DNA from: Aphelocoma coerulescens
Lineage: Eukaryota > Chordata > Aves > Passeriformes > Corvidae
Assembly (NCBI RefSeq): GCF_041296385.1
Contig: NC_091022.1
Span: forward strand, 24,509,967 to 24,573,966
Direction: 5' to 3'
DNA: 64,000 bases
Part shown: piece after piece, positions 38,101 to 48,425 of the stretch
Layout of the letters: every line of letters begins with the position of its first letter
Position numbering within the stretch: position 1 is the stretch's first letter
The notes under the pieces: generated by a model
Told to the model about the DNA's origin: nothing
The model's input: only the letters and a program-made list of their open reading frames with translations
The model's database searches: none
Position numbers and translations under genes: made by a program

Positions 38101-39507
38101 GCTAATGACAAGCATATTTACTGGAGTCCCTGGACTTAACAATCCTCATTAGAGCTGGAAAAACAAACATATTATGCCTTAAACTGTAAGAATGTCTTCT
38201 AATGGAATTTGAGGAATTAAAACGTGGAACCAAGGTTTATCAGCCTGTTGCTAGGAGAGCTGTGGTCTGTGTTTGCTTAGGGAATCATCATCAATAATCC
38301 CTTAATCTAATCGCAAAATATAGGAAGCTGCTGCACTGGGATGACCCTATTGGATGCAAGCTGTAAGCAACAGAAGAGAGCTACGGGGTTACCCAATAGC
38401 AGCTGTTGAGTTGTGGCTGTATCCAGGAGCAGGCCATGTGTGCAGGCACCTGGGAAGCGTATGAGGAGACTTTTTGCCACCAAACAGATCTCAACAGAAC
38501 AACCAACCACATTGCAGGATTTCCCCAGGGACAAAAGGGTCTAAATGCACCAGAATGAATGTACAGTATCAGGCCAAACACCTGCTGGAAACAGGATTGA
38601 CCCTATTTCTGAAAGCACCCAAAAGGGAGGCTACGGGGAAGAATGGGGAACACTTTTCCAGAATACTCTCTGTCACTTTGCTGTCTAGACCTAGAGAGCC
38701 AGCTGTGGTATCTTGGAATGGAACATCTCTTTTTTTCCTTCATGAATTTGCTCAGTTGCCTTTTGAAGTGAAATAAAACCTTAACATCCAAACCATCAGC
38801 TGTTGTGGAGCTCCTTATTGTATTTAGAAGCTCTGGCTGTGTTTAGTTTGGATCACTGCTTATTAGTGTCATTATATTATGTCTACTTCTTGTACTGGAA
38901 GAGACAGTGAACAAACATCCTTTATTTGCTGTCTCTGAGCTTCCTGTCACTTTGTGGATATACAAGTGCAACTTCAGATGCCTTCCCAGGAATATATGAG
39001 CACAAGGAATACCAAGAATTCCCTGAATCTTACATAATTTTTTTCCATCTCTTTGAAAGGCTTAAATAGTGAGCTTGCAATCAAGACACCTAAGTAAAAA
39101 ATGGTGTAATCACATTTGAAATAGTGTAAACTTTGATGCATTTTGATGTGTGGATAACATGTTTGTGTGCATGTCAAGGAGAGGTGGCAGAGTGCAGAAG
39201 TAAATTTCCACTTAAACCATTGGACACTTGACAGACTTTTTTGAGCAGACACAACAGAGCAAAAAAAGAACCTCCAAAACTGTCTGCACCAGTCCACAAA
39301 TGTTTCTGATAACCTCTTTTTGCTGATAAAGTCCTCTGAAGAACCACTCTGGCAGCAAAGCTGGAGGCCTCAGATTTTTTTCATAAGACAGTCCAGAAAG
39401 GTGAAGGCTCTATTTCAAGGTGAGCATAGTGGCCCTCATAAATCACTATCTAACTCTTGCATCACCCATCCAGTGCCTAGGATGAGCATTGTGATTTACT
39501 GCTTAAT

Positions 39508-39550
39508 TCAGAACTCGATCCAAAGTCAATTGAAGTCAGGAGGTTGACAC
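39508..39550. repeat. possible ancient amniote repeat remnant
   Basis: 'cagaactcgatccaaagtca' followed by 'attgaagtcagg' recalls the 'gatccaaagcccattgaagtcaatggg' motif of an old amniote repeat. The match is short and may be chance. Confidence 0.3.
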
Positions 39551-40600
39551 CAAGAAGTTCAGCCCCTAAGGCTGTTTAAGCAGGACTTATTGAAGGAGGG
39601 ACTAGAGACATGAACTTTCTGTTGCCCTTTTTTCACTATTTTTTATTTTGATCTATGTCTCCATGTTTCTCTCTCCTATCCCACCTGCTGGAATTCTCAT
39701 CTCTACCGTGACTCTAAATTCTGCAGAGCACTCAACGTCAAAGTTTTTGTTGCCCCATGAGAGAAGATACAAGGTTTCGACAAGGTGTATCGTGCCCTGG
39801 ACATCTACATTTCCTACTCAAGTGGGAGGATCTCATTACAGCTGCTGTCTTTAATATCCATCCTTCTCCCCACTGAGAGGTGTCGAGGATTAGGCCACCC
39901 AGTCTGGGTTTACTACACCCTTCCCCAGCTGCTGGGGTAATTCAAGGTCCATTTTTTGATCTTGTCCCTGAGGTCAGACCCTCCAAGCTACGAATAAACC
40001 CTCAGCACTTCAGGGCTTCAGACAACACCAGGAGGTTATCCTGAGTGGAAGAGACAAAGCAACAAAGTCCTGGGAGCCCCTGATGATGTCCTTGGACAAA
40101 GCCAAGCTGTTTTTCAAAGAACAAGAAGGATAAGTATGCAGAAAGGTTTTGTTACCATGAAGGGTTTCATGTTCTTCTCAATGCCTTTGGCAACATCCTC
40201 AGCTTTCAGGGGAACTGCACATTTTGGTCCCAGAAAAGGGTAGCCAGCAGCCTTGCTTCTTCCAGGATGGGACTTTAGGAAGCTGCCTGGACCTAACAGT
40301 GCTGAGAACCCCTGTCACACCATGAATTCTGAAGCCTGTTTAGGAGGGGAGATCGCTGCTGTGCCACTCACCTGTGTGGGGTCTGGGATGTTGAATATGG
40401 TCCCAGCCTCTCTCTCCTGCAAGAACTTCCCAAGTCCTTCTGCTCTACCAGGCTACTTGTTTTCCAGAAATTTGCAGAAACTTCCCAGCTCTCTTGGAAA
40501 AGCACCTCTCGGAGGCCTCAATGGTTGACATTTCCAAGGGATTCAGAAGAGATATTGGGGAGGGAAAGTGGGGAAGGGGCTGAGAAGAACACGGACAGGT

Positions 40601-40622
40601 ACACACACACACACACACACAC
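40601..40622. repeat. (CA)n dinucleotide microsatellite
   Basis: About eleven CA units lie between 'caggta' and 'ttggctg'. Confidence 0.95.
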
Positions 40623-41802
40623 ATTGGCTGATTGCATCAATTTCTTTCTCAGGAAATCATGGGAAGGTGTGACTACAGCAACACAAGAGCTTCCATGGGC
40701 ATCCCTCAGAGCCCACTGCAGTGGGCAGAACAGCCCCACCTGCTTGCAGATGAGAGAAAACAAGCATGGATAATCTCAAGGATCTTCCAGCTCTGTTGCT
40801 CCACTCAGTTAATCCCCTACCCACAGTGCTGCCCGCAGGACCGTGAGGCTCCAGCCACTCCTGGACACTGCCAGCCCACTGGGGAAGCAGCGACCAATCC
40901 AGAGCCACCTCTTCTCCTGCCCAAAAGCAACCTCCCATGCAAATTTCTGGTGGAGGGTCCCCCATCCCATTGGCCCCTGGCAAGCACAGGCTGGTCAGTC
41001 CATGGCTGGTTCCGCACAGTCTGGTGGGAGGCAAGGAGAGCCCGAGTGGGGATGAGCCCTGGTGGCCTAAGTTCTGACCATATGGCTGTGTGAATCTTGT
41101 CTAACAGTGATTTTCCTTAAATGCAATCCTTTAAGGTGTTAAACCTTGCTTTAACTTATTTGGCTGATCCAACTTAGATCAGATTATGTTTGTATTTATT
41201 GGGATTTATGGATGTATGATTGCCTCTGAGCCCATATGGACAGCTAATTTGTCAATTAGAGCAATGCTGATCATTGCAGAAGCATGGCAGAGGCTGTTAA
41301 GCACCATTATCGGTTTCAACCTGGTCTGACCTTGAGACACACATTTATTTTGTCTGACAACCTTTTATTCTCACTGCCAGATTACAGATGTGTAAATTGG
41401 GCTAAAACCGTGAATATTCATCTTAGCTACGTCAAAAGAAAAAAAAAAAAGAATCAGAACTTGTTGAAGATGAAGAATATGACAGGGAGAGCTATTGAGC
41501 TGCATGCAGAGAATGGGACCTGCTTAGATATTTATTTGTATTGCACTTGTGGCAACAGTAGAGTTTGGGACCAGGATGGCAGGATAGTGCCCTGGGTGTC
41601 TAATTAAAAACAATGGCCATTTTTCAGGCAGAAAGAGCTTAGCTCTGAGTGCTAATTAAAGGCCATTATTCCTATTTTGTAGTAGGTATAGCAAGGGCAA
41701 TTTTCCCTTAAATCAGAGGCAAAGGGTGTAGCCTGGTGATTTCAGTACCTGGCAGTAATAGTCAATGTCTCCACCCCAGAGACAGGTAGAAAGGCTGGGA
41801 CA

Positions 41803-42225
41803 GTCCTGTTGTTTTGGGCTGCAAGGATGCGTCATTGGAACATGTTCAGCTTTTCATCTATGAGAACCCCCAAGTCTTTTTCCACAGGGCTGCTCTCAGT
41901 GGCATCTTCTCCCACTCCATACCGATGTCTGGGGTTGCCCTGACTCAGGTGCAGCCCCTGGCACTTGGACTTGTTGAACTTCATTAGTTTCCTCTGGGCT
42001 CGCTTCCCAAGTTTGTCCAAGTCCCCCTGGGTGATGTCCCATCCTTCAGGAGTGTCAGCTGCCCCACTCAGCTTGGTGTCACCTGCCAGCTTGCTGAGGG
42101 TGCCCTCGATCCCACAGTCTTTGGGAGATGGAGATTGACATCATTGATGGAGACATTAAAGAGTGCCAGTCCCACGACACAGCTCTGAGGGACAGCGCTC
42201 GTCACCGGCCTCCACCTGGACACAG
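41803..42225 (-). mobile_element. CR1 LINE internal fragment (reverse transcriptase)
   Basis: Read on the minus strand, the segment follows the middle of the CR1 second open reading frame. It runs from 'ggaggccggtgacgagcg' (rc of about 42204-42222) through the region around the catalytic box to 'gatgaaaagctgaacatg' and 'cttgcagcccaaaacaa'. It then stops without the CR1 3' end. This is the reverse of the usual 5' truncation, so the 3' part was probably lost after insertion. Confidence 0.85.
41832..42215 (-). pseudogene. decayed CR1 reverse-transcriptase coding fragment
   Basis: The minus-strand translation contains recognisable CR1 reverse-transcriptase blocks: 'LMKFNKSKCQGLHL', 'GNPRHRYGVGEDATESS' and 'VEKDLGVLIDEKLNM'. 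The catalytic box, normally F-A-D-D-T, reads L-A-G-D-T at 42075-42089, so one of the two aspartates is replaced. Upstream of that box an extra short stretch near 42125-42140 shifts the frame. Active CR1 enzymes reverse-transcribe their own RNA at the insertion site; this copy cannot. Confidence 0.8.
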
Positions 42226-43973
42226 AGCCATTGTCCTTTGGGATGTCTCAGAAGGGGCTGGTCTCAGGGGTGTGTTAGAAGGCTGGGTGAGAGACAAAAA
42301 AATCCCTGGTGTGAGGTCAGGCCTCCTTCTCCTGTCCCATCTCAGATATACCATGGTGAGCTGAGCACCATGGAAATGCGAATGTCAGGAGTGTTTGGGC
42401 CCAAGGTTAAATGGGTACTTGGGGTTTTGTCTCATCTGTTTAGAAATCAGGTGTCCAGGCATTTGCTAGGACTGTGAGATAGGGTATGTGTAGGTGATAA
42501 TGCCTGGTAGAGGAGGAATGAATTATCAGCTGCAGCTGCTGATCTCCCCATGGACTGAGAAGGAACTTTGACTACTGGCTTAAATGAAATGCCTAAATTT
42601 TAAACAGCTACCATCAAGTGAGATGAATGCTACTGTGGGCGTGGGATGCAAATGTGGGCCTGGAGAAGGGAGCTAAGTGCTTCTTAACCAGCTTCCTCAC
42701 CTTCCTCTCAGGCTCCCATGACCACATTAGTCAGATACTTCATAAATCATGTGTCTGAAAGAGCAATTGTTCCACACACGTCTCAGTGATTCTGCACTCG
42801 TCACCTTTACCCTGGTGTTTTACAGAGAATGAAAATCATACCCACACCTGTTAAAGGACAAGGCTAGGAACGAAGGAATAGGATTGTTTTAGCCATATGC
42901 CCCCAGCCTTACTGGTTGTAAGGGACTTCATCCTGTAGATGATTAAGAGGACTGAATTTGTCAATTTGCCATCAATACTGAATTACTTCTATTGCAATCA
43001 TCAAGTCTAGAATCTAAATCAAGAGGGATGTTTTTTGCTAGTTGGTTTTTTTTTTCTCTAAGAAAGTATAGATTTGGAGGAACATGAGAGTAGGAAATCA
43101 TATTGGTTTTGTCAAACTGCTTGATAAATTGATAAAAGGGGAAGACAGGAACATTTCACTTCAGTGATTCACAACCAGCCATTATTCCCACCGAAACTCT
43201 TTTGCTTCTCTCTACCAAAGAAAGGAAAATCTCTTTGATGCTGCTTTGCCTGGAGAAATTAATTGGTTGGAGTCCTACAGCATGAGCACCTTGGGTGAGA
43301 AAATATCCCACAGTGGAAAAACTCAACTCTAAAAACAAAACCCATGAAAATATTAACTCTTCAGAGTGAATAGTGGGGTTGCTTGTTTACCAAATGGGAC
43401 GTGTAAACCCATTACGTAAAATGTCTTTCATCGCCCATATGCTTTCTAAACTAATCAGCTTTGAATCCTGCTAAATCCCAGATTGAGATAACAAATGAAG
43501 AGCTCAGCTCTCTGTGAGAAAGGCAGCCTCTCTCTGCTGGGTATTAAAAAGAGTTAAAGGTCACAGATTCCCCATGTGGATCACCCAAAAAAGAGATCAT
43601 GCCGATAACACCTATGGCTTTCGCGTGCCAAGTAAGTATTCCTGAAAGTGAAATTTGTGTCAAACACAACTAAAGGGCAAAGTTCCAGATTAAAACTCAC
43701 ATGATGGCTTTGTACAGGACAGAACATCATATCCTAAAAGAAGATTTTGCCTTCCTAATCATGCTTTCTCCTGGGCTGCATTTGGGGTGGCCATTCTGCT
43801 GGTTGTCACCAGGTACAGGCCACTGCTTCTTGCCGTGAGATGTAGATCCATGAGGAGGACCATCCTGGTTTGGAAAGCAGATGGGGTGGCTCACAGCAGG
43901 CCTGGTGTGCAGGCAGTGCACATTTGATCTGAAATTTCTGTAAATGTCTAATAACCTTTCTCACAGCCATTTC
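42226..43973. other. unique non-coding sequence
   Basis: No gene or repeat is recognised. Bases 42960-43460 are AT-rich with few repeats. Open frames are up to 104 codons. Confidence 0.45.
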
Positions 43974-44007
43974 TCTCCCAAAATACCTCTTCTCCCAAAA
44001 TACCCCT
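43974..44007. repeat. 17-bp tandem duplication
   Basis: Two adjacent copies of TCTCCCAAAATACC-Y-CT differ at one base (T or C). The duplication looks recent or constrained. Confidence 0.85.
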
Positions 44008-44154
44008 TACTTGCTTCTTTATTCTTTTCAAACTTGAAATACTTCCTCCCCTTTTTAAACTTTTTATTCTTGCAGTGAAAACGTTGCTTCTTTGTCAGCT
44101 GTCAACTGCTTTAAAAAAAATGCAAGTGTAAGCACAAAATTTTCAGTAACTGCA

Positions 44155-44180
44155 AAAACTGTTGATTGATCAACAGTTTT
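44155..44180. repeat. 26-bp near-perfect palindrome
   Basis: AAAACTGTTGAT at 44155-44166 is exactly mirrored by its reverse complement at 44169-44180, leaving only TG between. The centre reads TGATTGATCA, which contains TGATTGAT, the known PBX-HOX heterodimer consensus. A palindrome of this length with a two-base centre may be a binding site for a dimer or a cruciform seed. Confidence 0.85.
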
Positions 44181-47100
44181 CCCAGAGGGTGGATCTACGC
44201 TTTTCCTGTCAAATTTATACAGACAAGGGTTCTGTATGGTCTTTTCAAGAACACTTGTATCTATCTATGCCTACAATCAACAGGTTGCTTGCCAGGAATT
44301 AAAGAAAATGACCAGTCCAGCTAAGCTGCTATCTTGTGTTTGCTGTCCTGTTGTCCAGTGTTTATCAAATACTTTAAAGCTTCCGTGGTTTTTTAGGATT
44401 TGAGCACAGGATACCTCTTTGGGCACTGAGGTACCAGATGCCAAGTCCTGTCGTGTCTTAGTCTCTCCAGATCACCTAAGCAAGAGCACCTCATCTGTGC
44501 TAAATTTGGGCTTCTCCACCCCAGAAAGATGGGCTAAAGCTGTCCCTGGTCCTAGACTGTGTTTGCACAGGGTGGATGAGAAGCATGCATGGACATAGGG
44601 CTGGAATCCATCTCTCAGGTTTGCTGGAAAAGTTGTTGTACCCTGGCTCTTTTCTGGTCATTGGAAAACCATTGGTGTTCCTGTTGTTTTAATGTTGGTA
44701 CTCCATAGGTTGAAATTTTAGGAAAAGCCTCTACACAGATCAGTTCATGAATGCCAAGGAGGATATCATAACCCACATTCATCACTCTGCTATTGCATAA
44801 AAGTGTTCCAGCTAGATTAAGCTCATCTGTTTGAGTTAACAAAGAGGAGGTTAGATGGTGACTTGATTTTCATCTATAAATACTTTCCCAGGAAGCCAAG
44901 TTCTGGTAGCAGACAGCTTTTTAATCCAGCAGACAAAAGCTGAACAAAGCCCAGTGGTTAGAAGATAAAGCAGATGAATTTAGAGCAGAAATGAGGGACA
45001 GGTTTTTGGGAGGGAGGAGGATTATCCATTAATGAACCTTTCCAAAGGGTATTGGGTTCTCTGCTTTTCCCTTCTTGGTGGCACCGACTTTCTGTTTGTG
45101 CAGACCTGAATCCTGGAAAAACAGGTTTTAACAGGACTTTGTGGAAGTATGAAACAGTTTTTGGTTTCCTTCCTCACCATGCCTCTGTTTGCACGAGCTC
45201 ATCTTTCCACTGGTGCTTCCATCCCTGCAGATCATCCCAGTGCACAAAATTAAGTTTGGAGAGGCTGGATGTGAAAACTGAACTGCCAGATTCAGATTAC
45301 AGTTATTCCTAAACTTTGCATCAGAAGTACACTTTTGATTATAGGTTTTCAAATGATTTTATCATGGTGGAACTGATGATGAAAATTAATATGAAAAATG
45401 GTAGATTTTTGAGTCAGCAATAAACATAACCTGCAAAAGAAAATCAAAAGTTCAAAGAAAAAAAAAAATGTTTGTTGCTTGAACCAATACTGAAGAGAAT
45501 AAATTTGTACTTTTTTTTTTGTCTTTTCTTCTAGGGAAGCTTCACATTAGATGATAAGGAGGGGGAATGAAAAGCAATTTTTGACATTTCACTTTTTTGG
45601 GGCCTTTCAATAATGTGCAATAAATTGAAGAATAAAAGACAGAAAGAAAGTCAGCCCACCAAACTCTGTAACTAGTTCTACACTTCAGAATAAAACCAAA
45701 CTCAGAATATTTAGGTGCTTGTGTTAAGACATTTTTAATTGGTGATGCTGTCAACCTTTCTCTGTTTGGCTAATGAATTTTTAGTTTAGGGAGGGTCTGT
45801 TTTTAACTTTCCTAAATCATCTGGTAAACAAGGTGAGGAGATGAAGACAATAAATTTAAAAACAAGAAGAGATTTAGTTAGGACACCTAATTAGGATTTC
45901 TAATCAGGAGTCATCAACACCTATAATTAGCAGGGTTGTTCAGACTCATTGTTTTCTCTTTAATGGCCATAAGACATCCAAATGGTTTTAAATTATGTAC
46001 CATGGGCTCCTAATCAGTTTATTGAACATCATAAATTGTTAAAAGGAGTTAATAGCTTGTGTTTCTTGGTAGAAAGTGCTAATACTCGAGGCAGAGAACT
46101 CATCAAATGAACCTCATTAGAGAAGGGAGGAGGGAGATTGCGTCTCAGTGTCTCATTTTGTTTTAGTAATTAGCTTTTACTGGATTATCCGATCCAAATC
46201 TTTATTCAGTTTACTCTGTCAAATCTAGTTTGCATTTTAAATGGAAAATTGACACGTGGAACAATTTGTCTCCTGACTGGGTTAACGGCTCCAGCTGGCA
46301 GGAGGCTCCTGCGGGGAGGGGGTCATCACCAAAGCCAGGTGGGGGGGGACAAGCCGGGGGTTTCCCCAACACTTGATGTCCTCCAGCCTCCACTCTCAGC
46401 TTCTGCCCCAGCAGCTGAAGAGCAGCAGTGTGTGAAGTTGCCACGATGTGACCCCAGCTTGCCCCTGAGAGCAGTGAGGGACCCACGGCACAGGGAGCGC
46501 ACCAGCGTGAAGCCATCCCCTGGGACCAGATCAGCTGGTTCTGAGCAGGTTTTTGTCTCTGGCTGCAGCCAGTACAAGCTGCTTTAGCAGAAGTTAGAAA
46601 AATGCTCCCAGTGGACAATTACAAAAATTCTCCCTGCAGGGAGAGCATTTCCTAAATTAACCAAATGTCCCTGGTGCCTGGTGTGTGGGTATTAACATCC
46701 ACCCTACCTGCTGTGAAAAACTGCATCAAAATGCCGAGATCCTTACTGTTTTACTGGCTGACATTGTGGCTTCTCTGCACTTGGGTTTGCCCAATACAAG
46801 AATTAAGGATTCAGTGCAAAATGTTAGCTTCTAAAAACCATCATTGTAAAGGTGCTGCTGTAAGCCTGGCTCAGTTGATTCAGCACCAAGGTACAGTTCT
46901 TCCCTGTGCTGGAAATCTCCAGTGGTCACAGCAAAGCTTCCCATTGCCACCCCTTTGCACTTTTCATCCTGTAGTAGCGGTCCCAGCTAAGAACCGGTTG
47001 ATTAAAATCTGGAGGGACAACCACAGCATATTCCTGTTTTCAGGAGCCCATTCCCAGGACTCTCATGGTTTATGCCTTTCTCTTTTACCTTTGCAGGACA

Positions 47101-47404
47101 CCTTTATGACAGTTGAGAAACCAGTGACTGACTTCCTATGGCTGAGTACATATGAGGGGGAGGAGGAGGCTGATGCTGGAATGACCAAGGTGTGATGGTG
47201 TTAGAGATTTCAGAGCTGCAGTGCAAACTAGTTGATTTACCTCCCCTGATTGCTAATTTTATTCACTTTTGTGGAACAGGTCTGCAGCTGGAGGAATGAG
47301 GTCCTGTGACTCCAGTGGAGCAAAGCCCCCAGGCCTGACCTGAGTGGGGATCCTCCTAGTGCCCTTCACTGAGCAGCAGCCCCCTGTAGAGTTGGTGTCT
47401 CAGC
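44181..47404. other. unique non-coding sequence
   Basis: No gene is recognised. A candidate regulatory block is given at 45860-46060. Bases 46270-46580 are GC-richer, with opposing open frames of 112-135 codons but no domain. Confidence 0.45.
45860..46060. promoter_or_regulatory. candidate conserved non-coding element
   Basis: About 200 bases carry repeated homeodomain-type cores ('acctaattaggatttctaat' near 45886, 'ctataattagc' near 45921, 'cctaatcag' near 46009) with no repeat signature and no long open frame. The pattern is like that of developmental enhancers, but conservation is untested. Confidence 0.25.
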
Positions 47405-47475
47405 CCTGATGAGGACTCAGTGACATACCCAAAATCACCTGGGGAAACCTCTGGCAGAGCAGGGACCCATGGCTT
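47405..47475 (-). repeat. MIR-like CORE-SINE remnant
   Basis: 'ctgatgaggactcagtgaca' then 'tacccaaaatcacctgggga' and 'ggcagagcagggaccca' follow the MIR reverse complement ('gatgaggaaactgagg...gacttgcccaaggtcacacag...ggcagagctgggattcga'), with a deletion of roughly 17 bases after the first block. Confidence 0.6.
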
Positions 47476-48121
47476 GTTTGTGTCTTATAATGCCACCTTG
47501 TCCCACTGTGCTCCCCACTTCAGGAGAGCAGCTTGGCTGCATTCTGCAGGAGACATCCCTGGCTCAGGCATTGCCTCCCCTGCTGGCTTCAAGGAGCCAC
47601 CTGGGAATGAGATTGCAGCGAATACCATACCTCTTGCAAGCCTCTCTGAACCCATGGAACAAGACAAAAGAGATTCATCCCCTTCTTCCTGCTTGAGAAG
47701 AGGGGCTGGGAAAGCGAGTCTTTCCATGCTAATGTCACACAATTACTTCTTAACTGCCAAAACAAATGGCAGAGATGGGGAAAGTGACACCAAATCAAAA
47801 ATGTCACAGGTGATCGATTCATGTCATCTACCGTCGCCGCAGCCAAGGCTGGCGAGAGAGACACAGTGATAACACAACACTAATATTATATTACAGCCTT
47901 CACGGCGCTGAATGCCAAGTGATGAATATGTGTCACTTTATGTGTCGCTCACTCTGCGGGCCTGGGCGGGCGAGCATGGAAAATGGAGTGTTCAGGATTA
48001 ATGATATCGAAAATGATAGAGAGGAGATTGAAAATTCCTTCCTTCCTGAACCATGCAGATTGAAATGTACCTCAGAGCTATCTCTTGCTGCCCTCCTCCT
48101 CCACTTTTTAAAGGCCTTTTG
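47476..48121. other. unique sequence, possible constrained block
   Basis: No gene is recognised. Bases 47860-48060 retain several CpGs ('cttcacggcgctgaatgcc', 'ctgcgggcctgggcgggcg') beside AT-rich motifs and lack repeats, which makes them a weak candidate regulatory element. Confidence 0.4.
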
Positions 48122-48425
48122 TGCAGCATTTTGAAGATGAAAGGAAAAAGGGAAAGATAAAAGGAAAAAAAGAAGGGAAAAGAAGACAAGAGTTGGAAAG
48201 AAAAGACAAGATGAAAAAAGACAAGAGACTAAAAGACAAGAGTTGGAAAGACAAGAGAGGAAAAGAAGAGAGAAAAGAGAGAAGAGAGAAGAGAGAAGAG
48301 AGAAGAGAGAAGAGAGAAGAGAGAAGAGAGAAGAGAGAAGAGAGAAGAGAGAAGAGAGAAGAGAGAAGAGAAGAGAAGAGAAGAGAAGAGAAGAGAAGAG
48401 AAGAGAAGAGAAGAGAAGAGGAGAA
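48122..48425 (+). repeat. polypurine tract with nested tandem repeats
   Basis: Almost 300 bases are purine on the plus strand. The 5' part is irregular and contains 'gacaagagttggaaag' twice (near 48186 and 48234). From about 48274 to 48366 the period is seven (GAGAGAA). From about 48364 to 48421 it becomes five (AGAAG). Mirror symmetry of the G/A array would allow intramolecular triplex (H-DNA) formation. The 154-codon plus and 195-codon minus open frames (Arg/Glu/Lys and Ser/Leu/Phe repeats) are artefacts. Confidence 0.95.

Larger units (their letters stand above)
31166..41802. other. long unique non-coding interval
   Basis: No gene is recognised in about 10.6 kb. Notable small features are a 60-base polypyrimidine tract (35042-35101), a (CA)n array (40601-40622), an old repeat remnant (39508-39550) and AT-rich blocks near 32340-32780, 35380-35560 and 36360-36700. 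Open frames on both strands reach 153 codons without domains. Confidence 0.45.

Noticed and set aside
39889..40030. Possible LTR with 'gaataaaccc' signal
   Set aside because: There is no recognised family landmark, no second boundary and no flanking duplication.
41385..41405. MIR-like 'attacagatgtgtaaattgg' string
   Set aside because: The match is about 20 bases long with no collinear extension.
46665..47195. 176-codon plus-strand frame
   Set aside because: There is no domain and no splice context. About this many frames of 150 or more codons are expected by chance in a window of this size.
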